From NCBI GenBank assembly GCA_965243805.1, contig OZ251577.1:1426001-1490000 (forward strand): a DNA stretch of 64,000 nt, written 5' to 3'. Within the stretch, counting starts at the first letter, position 1. Every line of letters starts with the position of its first letter. Positions 36,032 through 45,190 of the stretch are shown in pieces. The DNA is from CATQHQ01 sp965243805. Lineage in GTDB: Bacteria > Gemmatimonadota > Gemmatimonadetes > Longimicrobiales > Gaopeijiaceae. The position numbers and the translations under genes were made by a program. Under the pieces are notes generated by a model. The model did not search any database and had not been told where the DNA came from. It was given only the letters and a program-made list of their open reading frames with translations.

Positions 36032-39000
36032 AGGCGCCGACGGTCTGGCGCGCCGCTGCCCTGGTGGCGAGCACCGTGGCGGTGGCGTGGTCGGCTGCGG
36101 CGCAGGAAGCCCCGCCCACCTTCAACCTGGCCACGCTCTTTGACCACTTTCCGGGCAGCGGCACCCTCCTGCTCGACGAGAACCGGGACGGGGTGCCCGA
36201 TCGCCTCGGCGCCGCCTTCGTGCTGCCCCCCGAGCCCACCGGCGCCGAGCGGGCCGCAGCGGCAGAGGTCGCCGCCCGGCTCGGATTCGAGACAATGGCG
36301 CTGGACTTGCCGTTGACGCGAGGCGTGCGGGACGGAAGCGTCGCCCTAGTGATCGGCCCGAGAGCACTGGCCCAGGCGGGCCTCTCCCTGGCCGAATTTG
36401 CCATTGACGAGCTCGCTTCCGGGGAGGGCGCCGTCGCTGCAGCGGCGCGGGAAGACGGGCGCTGGGTAGTGGCGACGGGAAGCGACGACGACGGCCTTCT
36501 CCGAGCCGCACGACTGCTCGCCGGCTCACTGCCCCACGTCGGCACGCTCTCCGGCCCGTCCCTGGCCGAGATCTCCGACGATCTGGGCCGATGGCTGGCG
36601 CCGGACTCCACACTCCAAGTCGGCGTGTCCTTCGCCCACATCGTCGCCGACACGACCGGCGCCGTTCGCCTGCACGGCGCGCTCCGCTACGAACCGAGCG
36701 CCGGCGAAGTCGTGGACGCGGCCTTCGCCCGGCTGGCCGACACCGCCGCTGCTCGCCTTGCCGGCCCCGCCACCGCGCCCGACTCCCTCGACCTGCGCTT
36801 CCCCGGTGTGGCGTCGGTCACCCTCTCCCACGCGGGCCAGCAGGTCGTGCTCCCCACCGAGGCCGACCCCGCTCCTCCGGGACCCGTTCCCGGCCGACCC
36901 GGTGCTGGCGGCAAGGACGCGCTCGACCTCTCCAACGTGTTCACCACCGACGGGCTCTTGGGAGGTTCCCACATCCCGGACCGGATCGACGCGCTGCTCG
37001 TGCCCGACGACGAATCGGCGGAGGCGTTGGAGTTGGCTGCGCGACTGGGGTTGGAGTCCACGGGCCTGACCGTGCCGCTGGTGAAGCGCCCGAGCCAGAT
37101 CGACGCCCCCGCTCGCGAGCCCACGATGGTGCTGGTCGGGACCGCGGCGGCCGAAAGCGCGAACACCGCCGAAGGCGCGAACGTCCCATCCCACCCTTTG
37201 ATCGCCCAGCTGGCCGACAGCGGAAAGTTCGCCCTGGCCGACCTGCCCGCCGGCCACGGCCTGATCGAGCTGGTTCCCGACGCCTTCGGCGGCAAGCCCA
37301 GCCTGGTGGTGACGGGCGCGGACCGGGCCAGCGTCGCGGTCGCCGCCAAGCAGCTGGCGGAAGTCTTCCCCTACGTCAGCGAGCGCGGCGACGACGCCCC
37401 TGTGCTGGACGAGATCGAGTACGCGCTGTGGGGCGCCCTGTCGGGACGCACGCCTGCGGGCCAAGCCGCGGTCGGCCTCTACAAGCTGGCCCGGATCGTG
37501 GAGGAGCTTGCGGCCCGCGACGACTTGGCGGCCGGTCTCGCGTCCGCGGACGTTCTCGTGTCGTTGGAGAAGCCCGGCGACGGGTACAGGGCCCTGGTGC
37601 GGGAGCGCGCCGCCGCACTCGGCGCAGACCGCCTGGGCGTTGCAATAGACGACCGGGACGTGGAGAACGCCGCCGTCATCTTCGACGACGCCTTCCAAGT
37701 GCCGTCCGAGGTGGACCGCTTCAGGACGGTTCTCCGCGAGCAGGTCCTGCCTCGGATCGGGCAGAATGAGCCCGTCCTCGTGGAGGCCCGGCTCTCGGAG
37801 CCCCCAGAGGTGCGTCGCGCCCTGGAGGACGAGACCCTACGCCGCCTCGTGGAAGCCGGAGCCGACCCGGGCGCCACCCGCGTCCAAGTGCTGTCGGCCT
37901 TCAAGCAGGGCTTCTCCTGGCTGCGGGAATCGGTGGGCAACCGACTGGCGGGCGAAGCCATAGACGAAGTGGTCGTCGAGTTCCTGAAGAACGAACCGCC
38001 GGAGGAGTGGCCGCAACAGGCGATCCACACGCCGCTCCGCTGGCTTCACGAGATCTTCCCCATCGACGAAGTGCTCGCCGCCGACCTGGGGATCGACCGG
38101 GAGCGCATCCGCTTCGAGATGGTGGAACGGCCAGCGACGGACGCCCCCACCTACCGAGTCCGCGCATTCGCCCCCGGCGGCCGCACGCTCCTCGACGAGA
38201 GCTTCGACCCGGCTTGGGTCCTCCGCCCCTACTTCGACCGCTTCCGAGACTACGAGCACGTCCGGGTCACCACCGGCTGGATCACCGCCGTCTCCGGCGC
38301 CGACACTCTGGCCGACCAGCGCATCGCCACCGACCCCGAGTGGTTCTGGGACCGCTTCCAGGCCCGCACGCTTCCGGCGGTCTACGACTACGTGATGGAG
38401 CGCCACGACGGGAACCCCAGGGGCGGCGGCCAGGACGCGCCGATCTTCGGCGCCCTGGAGGTCGACCTGGAACTCAGCGAGCCCGACTACCGGCTGGATG
38501 TGGACAACGAGATCGTGTCGACCATGGACGCCCTCCACGAGGAGGTCTACTTCGGCACGATCGAGTTCTTCCACCTGCTCGGCCGCAACGCACGGGGGCA
38601 GGAACTGACCTACCCCGGTCGGATCGTGCCCGTCATGCGCCCAAAGGGGGACGGCGGGCCAGGCAATGGCAGGATCCGCCTCACGGGCTTCGCCACCAGC
38701 CGCCCAGCCGTGGTCGTCCGCTGGGAGACCCGTGACGGCCAACGCGGTGAACGGCGCTTGGACATTCCCAAGGTCGCCATGGAGCGCCCCAGCCTTCGCC
38801 GAGCGGTGGTCGCGCCAGCGGGAGCCGTGGTCGCGCCGTCGGGAGGGCTCGCCCGGCTCGACTTTCGCGTGCGCGTGGACTCGGAGTCGGACCAGCGCGA
38901 CTCGCTCCTCGTGCTGGCCCGGGGCGAGCAGATCGACGCCCGCATGATCTCGGCGGAGCAGGTGGCCGCCACCCTGGCCAACCTGGAAGCGATGCGCGCC

Positions 39001-40374
39001 GCCGGCGTCCACCGAGACGCACTGGCGTACGAGGGCGTCGGCGCAATAGGCGTATGGGCCGAATGGACCCACGAGCAGGACCGGGAGTCCCGCGTGACTG
39101 CTGTCCTTCCCGCCAACGGCGCCCCGGCCCCGCGCCCCGCCTGGACCGACCTGCTCCCCCCCGACGGCTGGAGCTGGGACGGCACTCGAATCGTCCAGTG
39201 GGACACGCCCATCCCCCCCGACGAAGGCCACCAGATGCTCGCCAAGATGAGCAGCGCCTTCGACTACGCCTCCATGTACCGGGTCGGCGCCAGCTACCTG
39301 GGCAGGACGATCTGGGCGGCGGACCTCATGTCGCCCGTTGCCGCCACCCACTGGTCCCGCGCCAAGTCCACCACCTTCAAGCCCACCGTCGTCTACTCGG
39401 CCCGCCAGCACGCCAACGAAGTATCGTCCACCAGCCACGTGCTCCGCCACGCCGAACTGCTCCTGGCCGACTCCGCCGGTCGCGCAAAGCTGGACAAGGT
39501 GAACGTCGTCGTGCACCCCTTCACCAACCCCGACGGCGCCCAACTCGCCTACGACCTGTACAGGCTCACCCCCGACTTCATTCTGCACGCCGGCTACCTG
39601 GCCTCGCTGGGGATGGACGCTACGTCGGGCGCCGGACAGGACTTCCCCATCTATCCGGAGGCCAACGTCCGCAACCGCATCTGGGAACGGTGGCTGCCCG
39701 ACATCTTCCTGAACCCCCACGGCTATCCCAGCCATCAAGTCGTGCAACTCTTCTCCGAGTACTCGGGCCTTGTGCGCCGGGGACGAGTGACCGAGCGCAA
39801 CTGGGGCTTTAACAAAGGATGGTTCATGCCCGGCTTCGGCTATGTGGACGATCCCGCACATCCCAGGCACAAGGACGCGGCATTCAAGATCCGCGAATAC
39901 ATCACCGACGGCATCAACTCGAACCGCGACGTTTTCGAGATGAACCAGCGCACCTACGCCCGCTACCGACGCTACGGGGCCGACTTCGATCCCGACGTGT
40001 TTCGCCTTCCCATGACCGACAGCGTGCTGATCGAGATGCCGCTGAAGGGGTCAAGAGCCGGGGGAAGCGGGGGAAGCGGCGGACGTGGATTCGACCCGAC
40101 GATCACGATCTGGAGCGGCATTACCGAGGCACCCGACGAGACCGCCCACGGCGACTGGATGAAGCTGGTGGCGAAAGCCGGCCTGTCGTGGGACCAAGCG
40201 ATCCTCGACTACCTCTACGAAGGCGACCACAACGTCGAACGCACCGGCTCCAAGTTCTTTGGCGGCGTCACGCTGAAGATGCACCGCCCCAGACCGCCGA
40301 AGGAGGAGGCCGGCTCGAACGGCCAGCCCGAGGCGAAGGCCGGCCCGAGCAGCCCGAAGGAGACCAACCAATGA
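36028..40374 (+). CDS. Very large secreted M14-family zinc carboxypeptidase
   Basis: A 1,448-residue protein starting at GTG 36028 (GTGA overlap). A signal peptide (AAALVASTVAVAWSAAAQEAP) precedes about 1,050 residues of uncertain structure. The peptidase region begins near residue 1,075. The zinc motif H-A-N-E is at 1128-1131 in YSARQHANEVSSTSH, followed by VVVHPFTNPDGAQLAYDL and later DIFLNPHGYPSHQV with the third ligand. It is much longer than usual M14 enzymes (300-900), suggesting added binding domains. It probably digests peptides or cell-wall material outside the cytoplasm and may be folded by the upstream cyclophilin lipoprotein. Confidence 0.85.
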   Translation: MKAPTVWRAAALVASTVAVAWSAAAQEAPPTFNLATLFDHFPGSGTLLLDENRDGVPDRLGAAFVLPPEPTGAERAAAAEVAARLGFETMALDLPLTRGVRDGSVALVIGPRALAQAGLSLAEFAIDELASGEGAVAAAAREDGRWVVATGSDDDGLLRAARLLAGSLPHVGTLSGPSLAEISDDLGRWLAPDSTLQVGVSFAHIVADTTGAVRLHGALRYEPSAGEVVDAAFARLADTAAARLAGPATAPDSLDLRFPGVASVTLSHAGQQVVLPTEADPAPPGPVPGRPGAGGKDALDLSNVFTTDGLLGGSHIPDRIDALLVPDDESAEALELAARLGLESTGLTVPLVKRPSQIDAPAREPTMVLVGTAAAESANTAEGANVPSHPLIAQLADSGKFALADLPAGHGLIELVPDAFGGKPSLVVTGADRASVAVAAKQLAEVFPYVSERGDDAPVLDEIEYALWGALSGRTPAGQAAVGLYKLARIVEELAARDDLAAGLASADVLVSLEKPGDGYRALVRERAAALGADRLGVAIDDRDVENAAVIFDDAFQVPSEVDRFRTVLREQVLPRIGQNEPVLVEARLSEPPEVRRALEDETLRRLVEAGADPGATRVQVLSAFKQGFSWLRESVGNRLAGEAIDEVVVEFLKNEPPEEWPQQAIHTPLRWLHEIFPIDEVLAADLGIDRERIRFEMVERPATDAPTYRVRAFAPGGRTLLDESFDPAWVLRPYFDRFRDYEHVRVTTGWITAVSGADTLADQRIATDPEWFWDRFQARTLPAVYDYVMERHDGNPRGGGQDAPIFGALEVDLELSEPDYRLDVDNEIVSTMDALHEEVYFGTIEFFHLLGRNARGQELTYPGRIVPVMRPKGDGGPGNGRIRLTGFATSRPAVVVRWETRDGQRGERRLDIPKVAMERPSLRRAVVAPAGAVVAPSGGLARLDFRVRVDSESDQRDSLLVLARGEQIDARMISAEQVAATLANLEAMRAAGVHRDALAYEGVGAIGVWAEWTHEQDRESRVTAVLPANGAPAPRPAWTDLLPPDGWSWDGTRIVQWDTPIPPDEGHQMLAKMSSAFDYASMYRVGASYLGRTIWAADLMSPVAATHWSRAKSTTFKPTVVYSARQHANEVSSTSHVLRHAELLLADSAGRAKLDKVNVVVHPFTNPDGAQLAYDLYRLTPDFILHAGYLASLGMDATSGAGQDFPIYPEANVRNRIWERWLPDIFLNPHGYPSHQVVQLFSEYSGLVRRGRVTERNWGFNKGWFMPGFGYVDDPAHPRHKDAAFKIREYITDGINSNRDVFEMNQRTYARYRRYGADFDPDVFRLPMTDSVLIEMPLKGSRAGGSGGSGGRGFDPTITIWSGITEAPDETAHGDWMKLVAKAGLSWDQAILDYLYEGDHNVERTGSKFFGGVTLKMHRPRPPKEEAGSNGQPEAKAGPSSPKETNQ

Positions 40375-40387
40375 CCCGAGACACCCG

Positions 40388-40738
40388 ATGACCCAAGACA
40401 CAATCTTCGCAAAGATCGTGCGGGGCGACATTCCCGCCGACGTCGTCTTCAGGGACGATCTGGTGACGGCGTTCCGCGACATTTCGCCCCGTGCGCCCAC
40501 CCACGTGCTGGTCGTGCCCAACAAGGTCATCCCGACTGCGGCGGACGTGACCGACGACGACGAGGCCGTCCTAGGCCGGATGATCCGGGTCGCGTCCAAA
40601 ATCGCAGAGGACGAGGGGATCGCCGAGGATGGCTACAGGCTGACGATCAACTGCCGAAACCACGGTTGCCAGGAGGTGTACCACTTGCATCTGCACCTGC
40701 TCGGGGGACGGCCTCTCGGCCCCATGCTGGCGCGCTGA
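40388..40738 (+). CDS. HIT-family nucleotide-binding hydrolase (HinT-like)
   Basis: A 116-residue protein. TIFAKIVRGDIPADVVFRDDLVTAFRDI, then HVLVVPNKVIPT, and at the end VYHLHLHLLGGRPLG with the HxHxH catalytic triad, match HinT-type purine nucleoside phosphoramidases. A small hairpin lies just after the stop. It follows the M14 peptidase by 13 bases, probably by read-through rather than shared function. Confidence 0.94.
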   Translation: MTQDTIFAKIVRGDIPADVVFRDDLVTAFRDISPRAPTHVLVVPNKVIPTAADVTDDDEAVLGRMIRVASKIAEDEGIAEDGYRLTINCRNHGCQEVYHLHLHLLGGRPLGPMLAR

Positions 40739-40778
40739 GCGGGTGCAACCCCGCCTGGGTAGAGGGCCTGCTCCAGCA

Positions 40779-40826
40779 GCGTACTAGCGCAGCCGCGTAC
40801 TAGCGCAGCCGCGTACTAGCGCACCG
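40779..40826. repeat. 16-bp tandem triplication spanning the amidase stop
   Basis: Three copies of gcgtactagcgcagcc begin at 40779, 40795 and 40811. The third copy (upstream in gene orientation) holds the TAG that ends the amidase gene; the other two repeat it beyond. The period of 16 is not a multiple of three, so reading frames differ between copies. Confidence 0.92.
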
Positions 40827-42516
40827 CCGCCGGCCTCCGCAGGTGCCAGTCGGTGCCGATCTGGAAGGCGTGCGCCACGCTGAGGAGCTTGTCGTCGGCG
40901 AAGAGGGCCCCGATCAGGGTGGTGGTCAGGGGCATCTCGGTGGGGTTCTCGGCGTCGGGGTTGCGCACGCCGAAATCGTAGGGGACGACCACCGCAGGGT
41001 GACCCGTCTGGTTGGTGAGGCCCACCAAGCCCGAGCCGCTGACGAAGAGGTCGAAGTCCTGCATGACCTCTGCCATCCGCTGCATGACGATCATCCGGCG
41101 GCGCTGGGACTGGACGAACTCCAGGGCGCTCACCTCTCTGCCGCCTCGGAAGCGGCCTCGGCGACGCCGCTCCGCCTCGTCCAGATCGTCGGGGATCGGC
41201 TCGGGCTCGCCGTGTCTGGCGACGTGGAAGTCGAAGGCGGCAGCGGACTCGACGCCTAACGCGTTGGATCGGCCTTCGGGGAGCGGGGGCATGGGACGAG
41301 GGTCGGCGCCCAGGGCTCGCAGCTGCTCCACAAAGGACTCGGGAGCGTCGTCGGCGTAGCCGATCCGCATCTTGGCAAGGTCGGGCGACGGGTCGAAGCG
41401 GAAGGGAGTCGTCACGGAGCCCGGGTCCTTCTCGTCGGCACCGTGGATGGCGTTGAAGACCAGTGCGCAGTCCAGGGCGCTCCGGCACATGGGACCCGTC
41501 TTGTCCATGCTCCACGAGAGGACCATCCCGCCGTAGCGGCTGACCCGACCGAACGTGGGGCGGAGGGCCGTCAGACCGCACCGCCGGGCGGGCGAGACAA
41601 TGGAGCCTTGGGTCTCGGTGCCGATGGCGAAGGCCACGCACGCTGCCGCGGTGGCGGAGCCCGGACCTGCCGAGGAGCCGCTGGAGCCCTCGTTCAGGTT
41701 CCACGGGTTCAGCGTTCGACCCCGGTACCAGCGGTCGCCCCGGGCGAACTCCCCCGTGGCCAGCTTCGCAGCCAGCACGGCGCCGGCGTCCCGAAGGCGA
41801 ACTGCGACCTCCGAATCCTCGCGAGTGAACTGGGTGCGGAAGTCGGCAGCGCCCCAGGTGGTGCGAGTACCCGACACGGCGAAGAGGTCCTTGATGCCGT
41901 ATGGGATGCCGTGGAGAGGGCCGCGCCATGTGCCGGCGCGAAGGTCGGCGTCGGCTTGGCGGGCCTCCTCGCGAGCTCGGCCCTCCAGGATCGTCACGGC
42001 GCAGAGCAGCGTCGGGTCCAGCCGCTTGAGGCGATCCAGATAGACCTCGGTCAACTCCTCCGACGTGATCTTGCGCTCCCGGATCAGCGCCGCCTGCCGG
42101 TGCACGGGCAGGAACGCCAAGTCCGCTTCGTCGGTCGGCACCGGGCCTGTCCATCGCTCGATGGGAACCTCGGTGCGCTGGAAGGGGTTGCCGTCCGTCT
42201 CGTGCCAGAGCTTCTCCAGGAGAGCGCCGGTGCCGCCCGGGTACGCCTGGAAGTGTATCGCTGGGGGCTCGGCATTGCCCAGAGGAACGGAAGGAGGCGC
42301 CTCTTGCGGCTGCTGCTGGGGGCGCGCGTCAGGAGTTGTCGCAGGCGCCGCCAGGAGCGGGGGTGGCGCGCCGGCGACGCCCACGGCCGCCACGCTCGCC
42401 GCGGCCTTGAGAAAGCTGCGGCGCTCCACGGCAGCAGGGTGGCACGACGGTTGGGCGTGCTCCACGACTTCCGTGTGCCCGCGCCGCTCCGGGATTGGGG
42501 GCTGCTTCCGGCTCAT
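40816..42516 (-). CDS. Tat-exported amidase (amidase signature family)
   Basis: 566 residues from ATG 42516. The frame is open to 42573, so a longer start is possible. A twin-arginine signal (ERRSFLKAAASVAAVGVAG) is followed by the amidase signature: Lys in GIKDLFAVSG, cis-Ser and nucleophile Ser in GSSGSSAGPGSATAA and GTETQGSIVSPARRCG. It hydrolyses amides in the periplasm; the substrate is unknown. The gene ends inside a 16-bp triplication. It lies just downstream of the MoaD-like gene in the same direction. Confidence 0.9.
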   Translation of the reverse strand: MSRKQPPIPERRGHTEVVEHAQPSCHPAAVERRSFLKAAASVAAVGVAGAPPPLLAAPATTPDARPQQQPQEAPPSVPLGNAEPPAIHFQAYPGGTGALLEKLWHETDGNPFQRTEVPIERWTGPVPTDEADLAFLPVHRQAALIRERKITSEELTEVYLDRLKRLDPTLLCAVTILEGRAREEARQADADLRAGTWRGPLHGIPYGIKDLFAVSGTRTTWGAADFRTQFTREDSEVAVRLRDAGAVLAAKLATGEFARGDRWYRGRTLNPWNLNEGSSGSSAGPGSATAAACVAFAIGTETQGSIVSPARRCGLTALRPTFGRVSRYGGMVLSWSMDKTGPMCRSALDCALVFNAIHGADEKDPGSVTTPFRFDPSPDLAKMRIGYADDAPESFVEQLRALGADPRPMPPLPEGRSNALGVESAAAFDFHVARHGEPEPIPDDLDEAERRRRGRFRGGREVSALEFVQSQRRRMIVMQRMAEVMQDFDLFVSGSGLVGLTNQTGHPAVVVPYDFGVRNPDAENPTEMPLTTTLIGALFADDKLLSVAHAFQIGTDWHLRRPAAVR

Positions 42517-42558
42517 CTCGCCTAGTCCATGATGAAGGAAAGTCCGCTCGTCGTTGCC

Positions 42559-42602
42559 TTGTCCGCCCGACATGGCTTGCTTATCCGCCCGACACGGCCT
42601 GC
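42559..42602. repeat. 22-bp tandem duplication spanning the MoaD-like gene stop
   Basis: Copies at 42559-42580 and 42581-42602 agree at about 19 of 22 positions. The inner copy encodes the C-terminal QAVSGG and TAA. The outer copy repeats the same stretch downstream with the stop changed to CAA. Confidence 0.87.
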
Positions 42603-42859
42603 ATGAACAGTACCGTGTCGCCCTCCGCCACAGGGCCGTCCCATCCGTCCATCCACCGGGTATTGACCCCGTTGTGGAAGCACAGCACGTGCTCGCGAAG
42701 TCCGCCCGACTCGTCGAAGAGGTGGGGCTTCAGGCGCGGCTCGCGACCGACCAGATCGCCGAACACCTCGCGCAGCGTTCGGCCCGACGCGGACAGCTCC
42801 CGAACGCCTCCTGTGACGGGTTCCAGCAGGGCGGGCAGGGCAATGGTCACGGAGGCCAT
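42581..42859 (-). CDS. MoaD/ThiS-like beta-grasp protein ending in Gly-Gly
   Basis: A 92-residue protein from ATG 42859, whose start overlaps the preceding gene's stop (TGATG). The C-terminus is exactly VLFMQAVSGG. The exposed di-glycine and the fold pattern (MASVTIALPALLEPVTGG, TLREVFGDLVG, GDTVLFMQAVSGG) indicate a ubiquitin-like sulfur carrier of the MoaD/ThiS class. No molybdopterin or thiamin genes are adjacent. It is translationally coupled to a sialidase-fold protein, which suggests a specialised role rather than cofactor synthesis. Confidence 0.85.
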   Translation of the reverse strand: MASVTIALPALLEPVTGGVRELSASGRTLREVFGDLVGREPRLKPHLFDESGGLREHVLCFHNGVNTRWMDGWDGPVAEGDTVLFMQAVSGG

Positions 42860-43926
42860 CACTCGCTCCAAGCCGACACGTGGAGGATTCGGGGGAACGC
42901 GACGGGGAGGTTGGTCCAGCTGTCGCCCAGGTCGCGGCTGACGTGCACGGTCCCGGACGTGGTCCCCATGTACACGCCCGCCCGCTCCAAGTCGTCCACA
43001 CACATCGCACCGCGAAGCACCGTCCCCCAAGCGTTGGAGGACGGCAAGCCGTTGGATGCGGAGTGCCAGCTGTCGCCCCGGTCCGTGCTGCGAAAGACGC
43101 GCAGGGCTCCGTCCGCCGGCACTCGGTGCTCGTCGCTCTCTTGCGGCACCGCGAAGAGGGCGCGGCCGCCTGCGTCGATCACGATCGGAAAGCCGAACGC
43201 GGAAGGAAGCCCGTCCTCGTTCCGCTCCCAGAGGTCGCCGCCGTCGGTGCTCCGGTACATGCCCGAGTGGTCTTGGCGGTAGAGACGGTTCGGGTCCGCC
43301 GGGTCCTGGGCCAAGCCGTGCACGCAGGTGCCGATCTCCTTGTGGCGCCGGTCCTCCAGGACTATGGTCACGCCCCTGTTGCGAGGACGCCAGCTTGCAC
43401 CGCCGTCGTCGGTGCGGAAGACGCCCACCGCCGAGATGCCGCACCACATCCGTTTCGGGTCGTCACTGAAGAGCAGCGCGTGGCAGCAGAGGCCGCCCGC
43501 GCCCGGCATCCACCCGTCGCGGGTCTCGTGGTCGTTCAGTCCGGGCACCCCTGCCCACGTCCGGCCGCCGTCGCCGCTCGTGAAGAGGCCCGCGTCCTGT
43601 ACGCCAGCGTAGAGGACTCCCCGGCTCTCCGCGAGAGTCCAGATCTGCCGTAGCCGTCGGTCGCTGCCGACCGGGTACGCAGGCCCCTTGGCGATCTGTT
43701 CCCAGGCGTCCGGACTGCTGCTCCCAGACCCGCCCGCAGTCGCGTACACCGCCGGCCCGTAGATGTCGCTGGCCACGGCCGCCAGGAATCGCCCGTCGCT
43801 CGTCCGAAGTCCCGCTGTGACTTTCCACCCCTTGAAGAACAGTGCGCTCACCTCCCACTCGCGCCGGTCGCGGCTGACCAGCCAGAAGCCGCCCTTCGTC
43901 GTTCCCACCAAGAGTCGCACGCTCAT
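42859..43926 (-). CDS. BNR/sialidase-like six-bladed propeller protein
   Basis: 355 residues from ATG 43926, overlapping the aminotransferase stop (ATGA). Repeated SxDxGxxW Asp-box motifs are visible: LFTSGDGGRTWAGV, VFRTDDGGASWRPR, MYRSTDGGDLWERN, VFRSTDRGDSWHSA and VHVSRDLGDSW. No signal peptide is evident, so it appears cytoplasmic. The fold is shared with sialidases and photosystem-assembly proteins, and catalytic residues cannot be confirmed. Its stop overlaps the MoaD-like start, so the pair is expected to work together. Confidence 0.87.
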   Translation of the reverse strand: MSVRLLVGTTKGGFWLVSRDRREWEVSALFFKGWKVTAGLRTSDGRFLAAVASDIYGPAVYATAGGSGSSSPDAWEQIAKGPAYPVGSDRRLRQIWTLAESRGVLYAGVQDAGLFTSGDGGRTWAGVPGLNDHETRDGWMPGAGGLCCHALLFSDDPKRMWCGISAVGVFRTDDGGASWRPRNRGVTIVLEDRRHKEIGTCVHGLAQDPADPNRLYRQDHSGMYRSTDGGDLWERNEDGLPSAFGFPIVIDAGGRALFAVPQESDEHRVPADGALRVFRSTDRGDSWHSASNGLPSSNAWGTVLRGAMCVDDLERAGVYMGTTSGTVHVSRDLGDSWTNLPVAFPRILHVSAWSE

Positions 43927-45125
43927 TTGCTGCTCCCTCGCCCCCGTTGCGAAGCCCGCTCCATCACGTCTTCCAAGGTAGCGCACGTCGCCGCGAGCTG
44001 ATCCCCGGTGATCGTCGGGTGGACAAGGAAGGTCAGGCAGGTCTCTCCCACCTCGCACGCTCGGGGCAGACGTCGCCGGGGCCGCCACCCGGTCCCCGCA
44101 AAGGCGGCTTCCCGGTAGATCTCGGGGCAGATCCCCTCGTGGAAGCAGGGAACACCCGCGGCGCGGAGCTCGTCCACCACTCGGTTGCGGTCCCATCCCG
44201 ACGCCAGCCGTTCCGGCCGCACGAAGGCGTAGAAGCGGTAGTGGGCGTGGCGGACGTGCTCGGGCGGCGACGGAACCCGGAGGGCGTCGAACTTGCGGCA
44301 CGCACGGCCGATGGCCTCGGCGTTGCGCTGGCGAGCGGCGGACCACTCTTCGATTCGGCCCAGCTGGATGCGGCCCAGCGCCGACTGCACTTCGGTCATC
44401 CGCCAGTTGGTGCCGAAGGACTCGTGAACCCACCGGAACCCTGGAGGGTGCCGTCGTTCGTGGACGGCTTCCCACGACTTGCCGTGGTCCTTGTACGACC
44501 AGGCGGCTTCCCACAGCACCGGGTCATTGGTGGTGACCATTCCCCCCTCGCCGCCCGTCGTCATGATCTTGTCCTGACAGAACGACCAAGCCGCCACGTC
44601 GCCCAGCCCCCCGACGCTTCGCCCTCGGTAGCGCGCGCCGTGAGCTTGGGCGCAATCCTCCACCACGGCGGCACGCCGGTTCCTCGCCAGCGCGACGATC
44701 GGGTCCATCTCGCACGGCCAGCCGGCCAGGTGCACGCAGACGACCGCCCGCGTGCGCGGCGTCCAGACGGCCTCCACCGACCGAGGCGTGACGTTCTGGG
44801 AATCCAGGTCGATGTCGGCGAAGACGGGTCGCGCCCCGGCGTTCACGACGCAGCTTGCCGATGCGATGAACGACCGAGGCGTGACGACCACATCGTCGCC
44901 AGGGCCAACCCCCACGACGCGCAACGCCAGATCGAGCGCCACGGTGCCGTTGGCCACCGCCACTGCGTGGTCCACCCCCGCGAACGCCGCGAACTCCTTC
45001 TCGAATGCACGCCCTTCGTCGCCGGTCCAGTAGTTGACGCGGTTGGACAAGAGGACGCGAGAAGCGGCCCGGGCCTCCTCGTCTGTGAAGCAGGGCCAGG
45101 GCGCAAAGGGCCGCTGCGAACTCAC
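43923..45125 (-). CDS. DegT/DnrJ/EryC1-type PLP aminotransferase
   Basis: A 400-residue sugar aminotransferase. AVAVANGTVALDLALR (phosphate-binding turn), VVVTPRSFIASASCV, VVEDCAQAHGARY and the PLP lysine in WSFCQDKIMTTGGEGGM are the family hallmarks. Likely role: making an amino sugar for an envelope polysaccharide or glycoconjugate. The start is GTG 45125 and lies within four bases of the stop of a truncated PIN-toxin remnant, so it has inherited the toxin's position in a coupled operon. The sialidase-like and MoaD-like genes follow it without a gap. Confidence 0.93.
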   Translation of the reverse strand: MSSQRPFAPWPCFTDEEARAASRVLLSNRVNYWTGDEGRAFEKEFAAFAGVDHAVAVANGTVALDLALRVVGVGPGDDVVVTPRSFIASASCVVNAGARPVFADIDLDSQNVTPRSVEAVWTPRTRAVVCVHLAGWPCEMDPIVALARNRRAAVVEDCAQAHGARYRGRSVGGLGDVAAWSFCQDKIMTTGGEGGMVTTNDPVLWEAAWSYKDHGKSWEAVHERRHPPGFRWVHESFGTNWRMTEVQSALGRIQLGRIEEWSAARQRNAEAIGRACRKFDALRVPSPPEHVRHAHYRFYAFVRPERLASGWDRNRVVDELRAAGVPCFHEGICPEIYREAAFAGTGWRPRRRLPRACEVGETCLTFLVHPTITGDQLAATCATLEDVMERASQRGRGSSK

Positions 45126-45190
45126 CTTGTTGCGTCGAGGGGGTCGTCCACGCTGAGCCAGAGCATCACGTGCGTGTCAAGAGGGATCAC
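45122..45190 (-). pseudogene. Truncated PIN-domain (VapC-type) toxin, 22 codons left
   Basis: From GTG 45190, the frame encodes PLDTHVMLWLSVDDPLDATR and stops at 45122-45124. The opening LDTHVMLWL is the first strand of VapC-type PIN ribonucleases (LLDTHVLLWL, with the first catalytic Asp). The rest of the roughly 125-residue toxin is absent and has been replaced by the aminotransferase, whose GTG start overlaps this stop (GTGA). The antitoxin stop overlaps the toxin start in the same way, as in intact toxin-antitoxin operons. Confidence 0.75.

Noticed and set aside
40740..40760. Small hairpin after the HIT gene as a terminator
   Set aside because: The stem is only about five base pairs with no T-run, too weak to call.
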